DNA of 64,000 nucleotides from Patescibacteria group bacterium (GTDB lineage Bacteria > Patescibacteriota > Patescibacteriia > Patescibacteriales > UBA12465). Where the stretch lies: the NCBI GenBank assembly GCA_022710685.1, contig JAKLGM010000001.1:1-64000 (forward strand), in the 5' to 3' direction. The notes under the pieces were generated by a model. It searched no databases. It saw nothing but the letters and a program-made list of their open reading frames with translations, and was not told where the DNA came from. The position numbers and the translations under genes are program-made. This document shows positions 43,488 to 52,219 of this stretch, one piece after another; position 1 is the first letter of the stretch; every line of letters begins with the position of its first letter.

Positions 43488-46238
43488 ATGAAAAATGACC
43501 AAAAACTCATCATTATTGACGGAAATGCTATCATTCACCGCAGTTTTCACGCCCTACCACCAACCATGGCCACTAAATCAGGCCAAGTGGTTAATGCCGT
43601 CTATGGCTTCACCTTATTCTTATTGAAAGCTCTAAGCGAATTTAAGCCGGACTACCTGGTATTAACATTGGATAAGAAGGGGCCGACCTTCCGTCATGTT
43701 GAATATGATAAATATAAGGCGCAACGGGTCAAGGCTCCGGACGAACTCTACGAACAGATACCGCTTGTTAAAAGAATTGCCGCCGCGTTTGATATTCCAA
43801 TCTACGAACTTTCCGGCTATGAGGCTGACGACCTGATTGGAACGATTTCGCGCAAAGTAAACAGCGGCATCAAAAAAATTATCATCACCGGCGACATGGA
43901 TACTTTGCAGTTGATAGATAAGAACACCTCCGTCTATACTATGAGCCGCGGAATTTCCGAAAGCGTCCTCTATAACTCCAAGCAAGTAGAAGAAAAATAC
44001 GGGCTGACTCCAGAACAGATGATTGATTATAAAGCTCTGCGCGGAGATGTCAGCGACAATATCCCGGGCGTCAAGGGTATCGGAGAAAAAACCGCTAGCG
44101 AATTATTAAATAATTTTTCTAGTTTGGACAGAGTCTACGCTGCCGTAGACAGAAGTGATAAAAAAATCAAGCCCCGAATTTTAGAATTGCTCAAAGAGCA
44201 CAAAGATGAAGCCTATCTCAGCCAAAAATTAGCCACGATTGACTGCGCCGCTCCCATCACTTTCAATTTAGCCAAAAGCCGGGTAGAAAGATTTGATAAA
44301 GAAAAAATAATTTCTCTTTTTAGCGAATTAGAATTTAAATCTCTGGTGCCCCGGCTCGCCACTCTGGACCAATACCTGGTAGGCGAGAAAAAAAGCGACA
44401 AAGGGAAGGGAACAGAAAAAGAAAATACCAGCCCGGATAAGTTCGCACGCAATCAAAAAAAATTCAAATACCATCTCATTGACTCCGACAAAGACTTTGA
44501 CGCTTTCTTAAACCAATTAAAAAAACAAAAACTATTTGTCATTGATACCGAAACGACCGGCCTTGATCCCTTGAACGCTCAGCTTCTTGGGATATCTTTC
44601 TCCTGGGCTAAAGGTGAAGCCTACTATCTCAACATTAGCGGCCAGCGTCAAGGGTGGTTAAAAAGTTTGTACACTATTCTGGGCAGCGAAAACATTAAGA
44701 AATGCGGCCACAACATAAAATTTGATATACGCGTCCTAAACCAAGCCGGGCTAGACGTTAGAGGAGTATATTTTGACACCATGATTGCCTCCTACCTCCT
44801 TCACCCAGAAAACCGCCAGCACAATTTGGACGCTTTGACCTTCGCTGAGCTCGGCTGGGAGAAGATAAACCACCACGATCTCTTGGGTGAGGGGTATAAA
44901 GAGAAAAATTTCGCTGCTGTCCCAACTGAAAGGATGGCTATTTACTCCTGCGAAGATGCTGACTTTACTTTCCGCCTGATGGAAATATTAGAAAAGAAAT
45001 TAAAAGAGGAAAAGCTTTGGAAATTATTTCAAACCATTGAAGTTCCGCTGATTCCAATCTTAGCTGCTATGGAAAATACCGGTATACTGCTAGACAAAAA
45101 AATATTACAGCGGATGGAAAAGGAACTAAAAGTTGAAGTCGCTAAACTGGAAAAAGAAATCTATCAGCTAGCCGGGACAAAATTTAATGTCAGCTCCACT
45201 AAGCAACTAAAAGAAATTTTATATGACAAGTTGGAGTTAGCGGTTAAAGGGATAAAAAAAACTAAAACCGGTTTATCGACCGCGGCCGATGAGTTAGAGA
45301 AGATAAAAGACGCTCACCCGATTATCCCCTTAATCCAAAACTATCGCGAACTGACAAAATTATTAAGCACTTATGTTGAAGCCCTGCCTCTTTTGGCTAG
45401 TCCAAAAGACAATCGGTTGCACACCAGCTTTAACCAGACCATAACTGCCACCGGCCGCTTGTCTTCCACTGAACCTAATCTACAAAACATACCGACCCGC
45501 ACTCCGCTGGGAAAAAAAATCCGTTCCGCTTTTATCGCCCAACCAGGATATTGCCTCTTGAGCCTTGATTATTCTCAGATCGAATTGCGTTTAGTAGCTC
45601 ACTTATCCCAAGACAAAAAAATGATTGCCGCTTTCAAGGCTAATGAAGATATTCATACGGCAACCGCCGCCGCCATTAACGGCGTAAAGCTGAATGAAGT
45701 GACCCCGACAATGCGGCGGGAAGCCAAGGCCGTAAACTTCGGCATTATTTATGGACAAGGACCGCATGGCCTCAGCCAAGGGACAGGCATCTCTTACGGC
45801 CAGGCCCAGGACTTTATCGCCAAATATTTTACCACCTACCCCGGGATAAAGGCCTATATTAGCCATAATTTGACAGAAGCCAAGAAAAATGGCTATGTCG
45901 AGACCATGCTGGGCCGCAAACGCTATTTACCCGAGATAAACTCCTCTATTATCATGCTACAAAAAAGCGCTGAACGCATGGCCATCAATATGCCCTTCCA
46001 GGGCACGGCCGCCGATATGATAAAATTGGCCATGATTAAGATTGGAGACATGGTCCAAGACAAAGATGATATAAAAATGATTCTGCAGGTTCACGACGAA
46101 CTAATCTTTGAAGTTAAAAAAGCCAAAGCCGCCGAATATTCTAAATTGATAAAAAATATAATGGAGTCGATCTTGCCTCTGAAAGTTCCGTTGGTAGCCG
46201 ACAGTAATAGCGCTGACAACTGGGGTGAGATAAAATAA
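43488..46238 (+). CDS. polA: DNA polymerase I with intact proofreading domain
   Basis: 916 residues. 5'-3' exonuclease (about 1-300; ITGDMDTLQLI, GVKGIGEKTA), 3'-5' exonuclease (about 335-500) with active-site VIDTETTGLD near residue 350 and YSCEDADFT, and polymerase domain with DYSQIELRLVAHLS near 694 and VHDELIFEV near 868. Many bacterial Pol I enzymes have lost the proofreading residues; here they are present. Repairs gaps and removes RNA primers. Plus-strand single gene, no Shine-Dalgarno. Confidence 0.98.
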   Translation: MKNDQKLIIIDGNAIIHRSFHALPPTMATKSGQVVNAVYGFTLFLLKALSEFKPDYLVLTLDKKGPTFRHVEYDKYKAQRVKAPDELYEQIPLVKRIAAAFDIPIYELSGYEADDLIGTISRKVNSGIKKIIITGDMDTLQLIDKNTSVYTMSRGISESVLYNSKQVEEKYGLTPEQMIDYKALRGDVSDNIPGVKGIGEKTASELLNNFSSLDRVYAAVDRSDKKIKPRILELLKEHKDEAYLSQKLATIDCAAPITFNLAKSRVERFDKEKIISLFSELEFKSLVPRLATLDQYLVGEKKSDKGKGTEKENTSPDKFARNQKKFKYHLIDSDKDFDAFLNQLKKQKLFVIDTETTGLDPLNAQLLGISFSWAKGEAYYLNISGQRQGWLKSLYTILGSENIKKCGHNIKFDIRVLNQAGLDVRGVYFDTMIASYLLHPENRQHNLDALTFAELGWEKINHHDLLGEGYKEKNFAAVPTERMAIYSCEDADFTFRLMEILEKKLKEEKLWKLFQTIEVPLIPILAAMENTGILLDKKILQRMEKELKVEVAKLEKEIYQLAGTKFNVSSTKQLKEILYDKLELAVKGIKKTKTGLSTAADELEKIKDAHPIIPLIQNYRELTKLLSTYVEALPLLASPKDNRLHTSFNQTITATGRLSSTEPNLQNIPTRTPLGKKIRSAFIAQPGYCLLSLDYSQIELRLVAHLSQDKKMIAAFKANEDIHTATAAAINGVKLNEVTPTMRREAKAVNFGIIYGQGPHGLSQGTGISYGQAQDFIAKYFTTYPGIKAYISHNLTEAKKNGYVETMLGRKRYLPEINSSIIMLQKSAERMAINMPFQGTAADMIKLAMIKIGDMVQDKDDIKMILQVHDELIFEVKKAKAAEYSKLIKNIMESILPLKVPLVADSNSADNWGEIK

Positions 46239-46240
46239 AA

Positions 46241-46270
46241 AAGATGGCAATTTTTTAAATTAACCATCTT
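46241..46270. terminator. Weak convergent terminator
   Basis: AAAGATGG / CCATCTTT with a long A/T loop between polA and the membrane orphan. Confidence 0.55.
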
Positions 46271-46272
46271 TA

Positions 46273-46875
46273 TCATTTTTTCTTTTTTGAGTTTTCCTCC
46301 GATTCTCCAAAAAACAACAGCAGCAATAACAGAATCAAGTGGGTCAGGATATAAGATCCTGAAAAAACAACTACCCAGGCGATGCCATATAAAGAACTGC
46401 CACCAATAATTGAAGCCGCTATCATGACAGCCGCCAAAGCGACTAGCAGGGAGTAGCCAGCGAAAGGAAGTTTAGTGCCGGGGAAGTTCCATCCTTTACG
46501 GATCAATTGATGTAAATAGCGCATGAAGTTCAGAAACAGCGCGATAAAAAATATATTCCACCAATGAGACAAGGAATAAACTAAACCCAGATCATCAACG
46601 CGAAAATCATCTGGCTTGAAAAGTGAGAACGTGAAATTGGATAGATCAGCCTGGCTGATCCTTCCGACCTCGCCGCCGCACCAAAAGAATATCAAATATC
46701 CAAGAGCAGAAACAAATAAAATAATACTGAAATTAGTTAGCTCATAGGGGACATGATATTTTAACAAGATGACCAACCTTTCTCTTCGGTAGGCCGACAT
46801 ATATTTACGCCGGACCAACCAAGGGGATAAAAGAAAAAACAGAAATAAAAAAATAGCTGCTACCGATACTAACAT
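46273..46875 (-). CDS. Multi-pass membrane orphan with a strong Shine-Dalgarno
   Basis: 200 residues, five likely membrane helices (about 2-18, 46-66, 101-120, 138-160, 165-190). Not recognised. AAGGAGG lies just 4-5 bases before the ATG at 46875, rare in this window. A TATAAT lies about 33 bases upstream. Polar tail ends in four Lys. Confidence 0.75.
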   Translation of the reverse strand: MLVSVAAIFLFLFFLLSPWLVRRKYMSAYRRERLVILLKYHVPYELTNFSIILFVSALGYLIFFWCGGEVGRISQADLSNFTFSLFKPDDFRVDDLGLVYSLSHWWNIFFIALFLNFMRYLHQLIRKGWNFPGTKLPFAGYSLLVALAAVMIAASIIGGSSLYGIAWVVVFSGSYILTHLILLLLLLFFGESEENSKKKK

Positions 46876-46942
46876 ATTGCCTCCTTTTCAACGGATTTAA
46901 ATGTACTATTATATACCATCAATTAATCATAAAAAATGCCTT

Positions 46943-48277
46943 ATGTCAATGGACCTAAAACATTATCTGGGAAACAAAAAAATAGCTCTCTTGGGCCTGG
47001 GAATAGAAAATCAGGCGCTTTTACAATATCTTTTGGAGAAGCGAATAAAAAACGTGATCACCATTTGCGACTCCCGTTCAGCCAAAGAATTGGGCGATAG
47101 ATACCAAAAATTCAATCGTTATCCCCAAATCAAATGGCGCTTAAAAGAGAAATTTAATCGTAACCTATACGACTTTGACGTCCTTTTCCGCTCACCTGGC
47201 TGGCCTATATTCTGCCCCGGCATCCAAGAAGCTTTGAAACATGAGGTTGAATTAAACAGCCCGATGAATTTGTTCTTAGCCCTCTGCCCCACCAAAAACA
47301 TAATCGGGGTGAGCGGCACTAAAGGTAAAGGAACTACTGCCAGCTTAATTTTCCATATTCTAAGAACCGCCCAGAAAAAAGTCTGGCTAGGCGGAAACAT
47401 TGGTATTGCCCCATTAGCCTTTTTGAAAAAGATAAAAACCAATGATTGGGTAGTGTTAGAACTATCTAGTTTCCAACTAGAAGACCTAAACTTTAGTCCA
47501 CGCTACAGTGTACTTACCAATCTATACAAAGAACACCTCGCCCCGGCCGACCCGCTTAACCCCAACTATCACAAAACTTTTAAAAAATACATCTTAGCCA
47601 AACTCAACATCGCACGCCAGCAAAAATCAACTGATTATTTTTTCATAAACAAAAAATTCCAAGCCTTGCTAGCACCCTACAAGAAATTTTCCGGCACTGG
47701 AAAGAAAATCAGCTTTGGCCCCTCCAAACTTCCTAGTCGCTTAGTTGGAAATTACAACCAAGAAAATATTGGCGCCGCCGTTGCTCTATCTAAAGTGTTT
47801 AAAATAACCCCGACGGTTGTCAAAAAAGCTGTCAGCACTTTTGTCGGCCTGGAACATCGCCTAGAGTTCGTCACCGAAAAGGACGGGATCAAGTATTATG
47901 ACAACAGTTTTGCCACCACGCCGGAAAGCACCATCATGGATTTGCACTCCTTTAAGAATCCGATTATATTATTAGTGGGCGGCGCTGATAAAGGCGCCAA
48001 CTTCAAGCCCTTGGCTCAGGCCATTAAAGGCCGGGTCAAGCTGGCCATATTGCTAGACGGCACCGGAACCAAACGAATCCGGAATGAACTGGTAAAGATA
48101 AAGTATGGCCGGGAAAGGATGCCTTTAGCCAAAAGCATGCCCGAAGCTATAAAAATAGCCAGAAAAAATGCTGAAAACGGGGACATCGTCCTGCTTTCCA
48201 CTGCTTGCGCCAGCTTCGGCATGTTTAAAAACTACAAAGAAAGAGGTAACCTCTTCAAATTATATGCCAAAAAATAA
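46943..48277 (+). CDS. murD: UDP-N-acetylmuramoylalanine--D-glutamate ligase
   Basis: Adds D-Glu in cytoplasmic peptidoglycan precursor synthesis. About 444 residues from ATG at 46943 (MSMDLKHYLGNKK); ATG at 46949 is also possible. Rossmann N-terminus, ATP loop GVSGTKGKGTTASL, and the Mur motifs around ELSSFQLE and EHRLEFV. Overlaps murI by 14 bases, which makes sense because murI supplies its substrate D-Glu. Confidence 0.95.
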   Translation: MSMDLKHYLGNKKIALLGLGIENQALLQYLLEKRIKNVITICDSRSAKELGDRYQKFNRYPQIKWRLKEKFNRNLYDFDVLFRSPGWPIFCPGIQEALKHEVELNSPMNLFLALCPTKNIIGVSGTKGKGTTASLIFHILRTAQKKVWLGGNIGIAPLAFLKKIKTNDWVVLELSSFQLEDLNFSPRYSVLTNLYKEHLAPADPLNPNYHKTFKKYILAKLNIARQQKSTDYFFINKKFQALLAPYKKFSGTGKKISFGPSKLPSRLVGNYNQENIGAAVALSKVFKITPTVVKKAVSTFVGLEHRLEFVTEKDGIKYYDNSFATTPESTIMDLHSFKNPIILLVGGADKGANFKPLAQAIKGRVKLAILLDGTGTKRIRNELVKIKYGRERMPLAKSMPEAIKIARKNAENGDIVLLSTACASFGMFKNYKERGNLFKLYAKK

Positions 48278-49088
48278 TAACATCATCGGCGTCTTTGATT
48301 CCGGCCTAGGAGGCCTAAGCGTCTTCAAGCACTTCCTCAAAGACTTGCCTCAATATAATTATATCTATCTCGGCGACACCGCTCGCGTTCCCTATGGCGG
48401 CAAGTCCCGCGAAGTCATCTACCAATACACCAAAGAAGCAGTTGACTTTCTTTTCGCTCAAGGGGCTAATCTGATAATCATCGCTTGCAATACTTCTTCG
48501 GCCGAGGCTCTGAGAAAAATCCAACAAGAATATCTGCCTAAAAAATATCCGGGCAAGAATGTTTTGGGCGTAGTCCGCCCCTTAGCCGAAGCCGCTGCCA
48601 ACAACAAGAACCTAAAACGCGTCGGCGTCATCGGCACCAAGGCAACCGTCAACTCCGAGGTCTATCCGACCGAAATAAAAAAGCTGAATGCTAAGATAAA
48701 AGTCTACCAGAAGAGCGCCCCGCTCTTAGTTCCGCTCGTAGAAGAAGGCTGGGCGCACAAGCCAGAAGCCAAAAATATTCTGCGCCATTATTTAAATCCA
48801 CTCAAAGAAAAAAACCTGGATGCCCTGATACTAGGCTGTACCCACTATCCTTTTCTTTTAAGCGAAGCAAAAAAAATCATGGGGCCGAAATGCTTGGTAC
48901 CCGACACCGGCAAAATCGTAGCCCAAAGCCTAAAAAATTATTTATCTCGTCATCCGGAATTAGGCCTCAGTCCAACCAAAAAACCAAACCATCGCTTCTA
49001 CACCACTGACAATCCTAAACCTTTCAAAAAATTAGCGGAGCGCTTTTTAGGGCAAAAAATCAAGCAAATCAGCCAAATTGAGCTTTAA
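48264..49088 (+). CDS. murI: Glutamate racemase
   Basis: Makes D-glutamate for MurD. About 274 residues from ATG at 48264 (MPKNNNIIGVFDSGLGGLSV). The two catalytic Cys lie in IIACNTSSAEA and LGCTHYPFL. The upstream open frame inside murD is not real. Translationally coupled to murD; 2 bases from holA. Confidence 0.97.
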   Translation: MPKNNNIIGVFDSGLGGLSVFKHFLKDLPQYNYIYLGDTARVPYGGKSREVIYQYTKEAVDFLFAQGANLIIIACNTSSAEALRKIQQEYLPKKYPGKNVLGVVRPLAEAAANNKNLKRVGVIGTKATVNSEVYPTEIKKLNAKIKVYQKSAPLLVPLVEEGWAHKPEAKNILRHYLNPLKEKNLDALILGCTHYPFLLSEAKKIMGPKCLVPDTGKIVAQSLKNYLSRHPELGLSPTKKPNHRFYTTDNPKPFKKLAERFLGQKIKQISQIEL

Positions 49089-49090
49089 TT

Positions 49091-50113
49091 ATGATTATTT
49101 TCTTCTACGGCGACAATGCCTTCAAGGCTAAGCAGAAAATAGGCGAACTGAAAGAAAAGTTTTTTCGGGAAGTTGATCCGAATGAACACAGCTTCAGCGT
49201 CATTGATGGCGCCCTGACAGACTTGAATGAAATCAGCCAGACAGTCAACACCGGCTCGCTCTTCACTAAAAAAAGATTAACTCTTCTAGAAAATATTTTC
49301 GCCAACAAGAAAGCCGAATTCCTGCCGGAATTTTTAGACTACCTGCAAAAAAATAATCTGGAAAAAGGCGACGACATCATCTTGATATATGAGTCTCGAA
49401 TCAAAAGCCAGAAAGACAAGTTCGTCAAAACTAATATGGCTAGCGACAAAGACAGCGCCCTCACCGCCAAAGAAAAAAAATTATTTGATTTCCTGCGCGG
49501 TCAAAAATTCGTGCAAGAATTTAAGGGCTTGACTGCGGGCGAGTTGGCCAGTTGGATAAAAGCTGAGGTTGAAAAAAAGGGTAGCACTATCAGGCCGGCA
49601 GCTGTCCAGCAATTGATAAATTTCTGTGGTACTGATTTGTGGCAGATAAACAATGAGTTGGAAAAATTAGTCCACTACAAAAAAGTCGGCGACATCCCAA
49701 GTGAAATTGAAGCCAAAGATATTGAAACTATCTGCTCGCGTAATTTTGATGACAATATTTTTGCCTTAACCGATGCCTTGGGCAGCAAGAACAAACCATT
49801 GGCCCTGAAGATATTAGAGGACCAATATCATCTAGATGCCGCTGATGAATATATCCTGGCCATGTTACTCCGGCAGTTCAAAATTATCCTGCAATTAAAA
49901 AGTGCCCTGGACCAGGGAGAAAACCCGGTAAAAATCGGCCCTTTGCTCGGATTGCACCCCTATGTGGCCAAAAAAAGCGCTGAACAGGCTCGTTATTTCA
50001 CTTTAGAGCAGTTAAAAGAGCTAATCAGCGACCTGACTCGCCTGGATTATCTCAATAAAACCGGCCAAACCGATTTCAAAGCAGCCCTTAATCTGATTAT
50101 CGCCCGCCTCTAA
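49091..50113 (+). CDS. holA: DNA polymerase III delta subunit
   Basis: Clamp-loader wrench that opens the sliding clamp. 340 residues, family length. N-terminal FFYGDNAFKAKQKI, middle AAA-like region, late WQINNELEKLVHY and NFDDNIFALTDALGSKNK as in HolA. Third gene of murD-murI-holA. Confidence 0.9.
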   Translation: MIIFFYGDNAFKAKQKIGELKEKFFREVDPNEHSFSVIDGALTDLNEISQTVNTGSLFTKKRLTLLENIFANKKAEFLPEFLDYLQKNNLEKGDDIILIYESRIKSQKDKFVKTNMASDKDSALTAKEKKLFDFLRGQKFVQEFKGLTAGELASWIKAEVEKKGSTIRPAAVQQLINFCGTDLWQINNELEKLVHYKKVGDIPSEIEAKDIETICSRNFDDNIFALTDALGSKNKPLALKILEDQYHLDAADEYILAMLLRQFKIILQLKSALDQGENPVKIGPLLGLHPYVAKKSAEQARYFTLEQLKELISDLTRLDYLNKTGQTDFKAALNLIIARL

Positions 50114-50119
50114 AAACTC

Positions 50120-50148
50120 TTGCTTTTTTCTTTCTATTATTATATATT
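50120..50148 (+). promoter_or_regulatory. Promoter of the tRNA cluster
   Basis: TTGCTT, 17-base spacer, TATATT. A GAGAGC/GGGCTCT hairpin and T stretch (50154-50180) follow before tRNA-Ile; it could end holA transcripts or attenuate the cluster. Confidence 0.6.
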
Positions 50149-50188
50149 ACTAGAGAGCTTTTGGGCTCTTCTATTTTTTATGATTATC

Positions 50189-50262
50189 GGGCGATTAGCT
50201 CAGTTGGTTAGAGCGCAACACTGATAATGTTGAGGTCGGAGGTTCAACTCCTCCATCGCCCA
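50189..50262 (+). tRNA. tRNA-Ile(GAT)
   Basis: Acceptor GGGCGAT/ATCGCCC, anticodon loop CTGATAA, T arm GGAGG/CCTCC. No CCA encoded. Confidence 0.96.
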
Positions 50263-50281
50263 CAAATAGCCCAAAAAGTAT

Positions 50282-50354
50282 CGCGGGGTAGAGCAGTTGG
50301 CAGCTCGCCGGGCCCATAACCCGGAGGTCGTCGGTTCGAATCCGACCCCCGCAA
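50282..50354 (+). tRNA. Initiator tRNA-fMet(CAT)
   Basis: C-A mismatch at the acceptor end (C1, A72) and three G-C pairs in the anticodon stem (CCGGG/CCCGG) mark the initiator. Anticodon CAT. No full CCA. Confidence 0.95.
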
Positions 50355-50377
50355 CATTTGTTTTGACAAATGAATAT

Positions 50378-50708
50378 GCCTCGGTAGCTCAGTGGTAGAG
50401 CAAACGACTGGATTTTCGGTCCTTCTAATAGAAATATTAGAATGCAAATCGGGTGAATTCGGGGAAATCTAATTTATCAATCGCTATTAGCGACATAATA
50501 TGACAATCCCGAGCCAAGCTCTGATTGGGTCAACAGATCAGAGAAGGTGTAGAGACTAGCGGGTGAGCCCAACAATAACCCCGCCGCGAGCGCCCGACCC
50601 CGCCCTTAATTTAAGATTAAACGGGGATGATATAGTCCAATCCTCAAAGAAATTTGAGTTCCAAGAAGGAAAATCGTTGTGTCGTCAGTTCAATTCTGAC
50701 CCGGGGCA
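50378..50708 (+). tRNA. tRNA-Phe(GAA) interrupted by a group I intron
   Basis: Exons 50378-50409 and 50669-50708. Joined, they give acceptor GCCTCGG/CCGGGGC, D arm GCTC/GAGC, anticodon stem AACGA/TCGTT with loop CTGAAAA (GAA), short variable loop, and T arm GTCAG/CTGAC. The intron falls between U33 and G34. No CCA encoded. It is the only GAA tRNA seen in the window. Confidence 0.92.
50410..50668 (+). ncRNA. Group I self-splicing intron (IC3-like), ORF-less
   Basis: 259 bases. P1 forms between exon GACT (50406-50409) and intron GGTC (50418-50421) with the required U-G pair at the splice site. P2 is an 8-bp hairpin with a GAAA loop (50423-50442). P-like AATTCGGGGAAA (50456-50467), Q-like AATCCCGAGCCAAGC (50505-50519), R-like AAGGTGTAGAGACTA (50544-50558) and S-like GATATAGTCC (50628-50637); GACTA pairs with TAGTC as P7. 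A P9 hairpin with a GAAA loop (50643-50658) and the terminal G (50668) complete it. Strong resemblance to the cyanobacterial tRNA-Leu intron class. No endonuclease frame. Confidence 0.93.
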
Positions 50709-50713
50709 CAGTA

Positions 50714-50744
50714 AATTAAACCCATGTTTTTCATGGGTTTAATT
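50714..50744 (+). terminator. Hairpin terminator after tRNA-Phe
   Basis: AATTAAACCCATG / CATGGGTTTAATT with a TTTT loop and T-rich tail. Confidence 0.75.
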
Positions 50745-50761
50745 TTACCTAGGTTATATAA

Positions 50762-50835
50762 CGGGGTGTGGCCCAGTTGGCTAAGGCGTCTGGTTTGGGA
50801 CCAGAAGATCGTGGGTTCGAGTCCCGCCACCCCGA
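50762..50835 (+). tRNA. tRNA-Pro(TGG)
   Basis: Acceptor CGGGGTG/CACCCCG, anticodon loop TTTGGGA (TGG), T arm GTGGG region. No CCA encoded. Confidence 0.95.
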
Positions 50836-50918
50836 CAAAGATAAAAACAAGAAGGCTTGATTTTTATTTAATATCGTGTTAGTATTTCTTTACTTTTAAT
50901 TAATCTATTTAAGCTATT

Positions 50919-51179
50919 ATGCCTAATAAGAAATCTGCCAAAAAAGAATTGCGCAAGACTGTAAAGCGCAATAAGGCCAACAACGACCTTAAAGCTAAGG
51001 TCAAAAAATTAGTCAAAAAAAATCTGAAAGCCATCGAAGCCAAGGAAGCTAAAGTCAAAGATGAAATCAAAGACACCATCAAGGCTATCGACAAAATGGT
51101 CAAGCGCGGCATCTTGAAAAAGAATACTGCAGCGCGCCAAAAATCCGGCTTGCAAAAGAAAGTTAACAAGACAAAATAA
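50919..51179 (+). CDS. rpsT: 30S ribosomal protein bS20
   Basis: 86 residues, almost all Lys, Ala and Asn with the helical-bundle pattern of S20 (MPNKKSAKKELRKT, AIDKMVKRGILKKNTAARQKS). Standard length. Separated from rpsO by a 65-base structured gap. Confidence 0.94.
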   Translation: MPNKKSAKKELRKTVKRNKANNDLKAKVKKLVKKNLKAIEAKEAKVKDEIKDTIKAIDKMVKRGILKKNTAARQKSGLQKKVNKTK

Positions 51180-51189
51180 TATAATAATC

Positions 51190-51240
51190 CTGCCCATTCT
51201 TGGACCGGGCGCTAACCCGGCCTCGGATTGGGGACGACAA
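51190..51240 (+). promoter_or_regulatory. Structured leader of rpsO
   Basis: GC-rich hairpin around CCGGGCGCTAACCCGG with flanking G-rich bases in an otherwise AT-rich gap. S15 commonly represses its own mRNA through such a leader. Which S15-leader class it belongs to is unknown. Confidence 0.4.
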
Positions 51241-51244
51241 AAGT

Positions 51245-51616
51245 ATGTTAGACAAAAAGAACAAAGAAAAAATCATTAAAAAATTCCGCACTCACGACAG
51301 CGACACTGGTTCTCCTCAAGTTCAGATCGCTATCCTGACTGCCGAAATCGAGCAATTGTCCGAGCACTTAAAAGCGCACAAGCACGATTACTCTTCCCGC
51401 CGCGGTTTATTGAAGAAGGTTGCTGAAAGACGCCGCTTACTCAAGTACTTACAAAAAGAAGACGCTAATGCTTTCAACGACTTGGCCGGCAAACTGAAAT
51501 TGAAGATTGCCACCAAGATGCAAGAAGAAGAAGCTGAGAAGGCTGAAAAAGAAAAGAAGTTTGATGAAGTCTTGAGCGAAGAAGAAGAGGAAGAAGAGGA
51601 CGAGGACAAAAAATAA
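51245..51616 (+). CDS. rpsO: 30S ribosomal protein uS15 with acidic C-terminal extension
   Basis: 123 residues from ATG at 51245. Core (about 1-88) has [38 protein letters not shown] as in S15. The usual protein ends near residue 89; here an added 35 residues are Lys/Glu-rich and close with a run of Glu and Asp. The upstream open frame (from 51200) reads through the leader and is rejected. Confidence 0.95.
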   Translation: MLDKKNKEKIIKKFRTHDSDTGSPQVQIAILTAEIEQLSEHLKAHKHDYSSRRGLLKKVAERRRLLKYLQKEDANAFNDLAGKLKLKIATKMQEEEAEKAEKEKKFDEVLSEEEEEEEDEDKK

Positions 51617-51622
51617 TTATAT

Positions 51623-52117
51623 ATGATCAAACATCGCGAACAACGAGTGGGCGTCCTGGTAGATGTCTCTAACATGTATCATAGCGCTAAGAATTTATAC
51701 AAGAAGAAGGTTAATTTTCGCGAAATATTGACACAAGCCGTCGCTGGCCGAAAACTTATTCGGGCGACGGCTTATGTTATCAAGACGGAAAATAACGATG
51801 AAATGGCCTTTTTTGAAGCCTTAAGCCAACAAGGATTTGAAGTCAAAATGAAGGACCTACAAGTCTTTGCCGGCGGCGCCAAGAAAGGCGATTGGGATGT
51901 CGGCATCACGATTGACGCCATCAAGTTGGGCGACAAGCTAGATGTTATCATCCTAGTGTCCGGCGATGGCGACTATCTGCCGGCCATGTCCTATCTCCAA
52001 AACAACAAAGGTTGTTTGGTGGAAATCATGGCCTTTAGAAAAACCGCTTCCAGCCGCTTAGTGGAAGAAGCTGATGACTTTATCGACTTAGGCAGCAGCA
52101 AAAAATTCTTGATCTAA
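51623..52117 (+). CDS. NYN-domain (LabA/DUF88-like) putative RNase
   Basis: 164 residues. VGVLVDVSNMYHSA (Asp of the PIN-like core), KGDWDVGITIDAI (second acidic site) and VSGDGDYLPAMSYL (third) are the NYN motifs; all catalytic acids are there. NYN proteins are metal-dependent ribonucleases in tRNA and rRNA maturation. It is 6 bases after rpsO and before a terminator, hence in a ribosomal operon. Confidence 0.87.
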   Translation: MIKHREQRVGVLVDVSNMYHSAKNLYKKKVNFREILTQAVAGRKLIRATAYVIKTENNDEMAFFEALSQQGFEVKMKDLQVFAGGAKKGDWDVGITIDAIKLGDKLDVIILVSGDGDYLPAMSYLQNNKGCLVEIMAFRKTASSRLVEEADDFIDLGSSKKFLI

Positions 52118-52130
52118 ACTCACTCACATA

Positions 52131-52163
52131 AAAAAGACCTGGATGATTCCAGGTCTTTTTTTG
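52131..52163 (+). terminator. Intrinsic terminator after the NYN gene
   Basis: AAAAAAGACCTGG / CCAGGTCTTTTTTT hairpin. Confidence 0.92.
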
Positions 52164-52167
52164 GTAA

Positions 52168-52202
52168 ATAAAAAGCTCCATCTTTTTAGGGATAGAGCTG
52201 TA
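52168..52202 (-). terminator. Intrinsic terminator of the orphan at 52220
   Basis: AGCTCTATC / GATGGAGCTTTTT in the minus direction, one mismatch in the stem. Confidence 0.75.
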
Positions 52203-52219
52203 AACTTATGGTATAATAA

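Noticed and set aside
50244-50447. Minus-strand open frame over the tRNA-fMet/tRNA-Phe region
   Set aside because: Shadow of tRNA genes and the 5' intron part.
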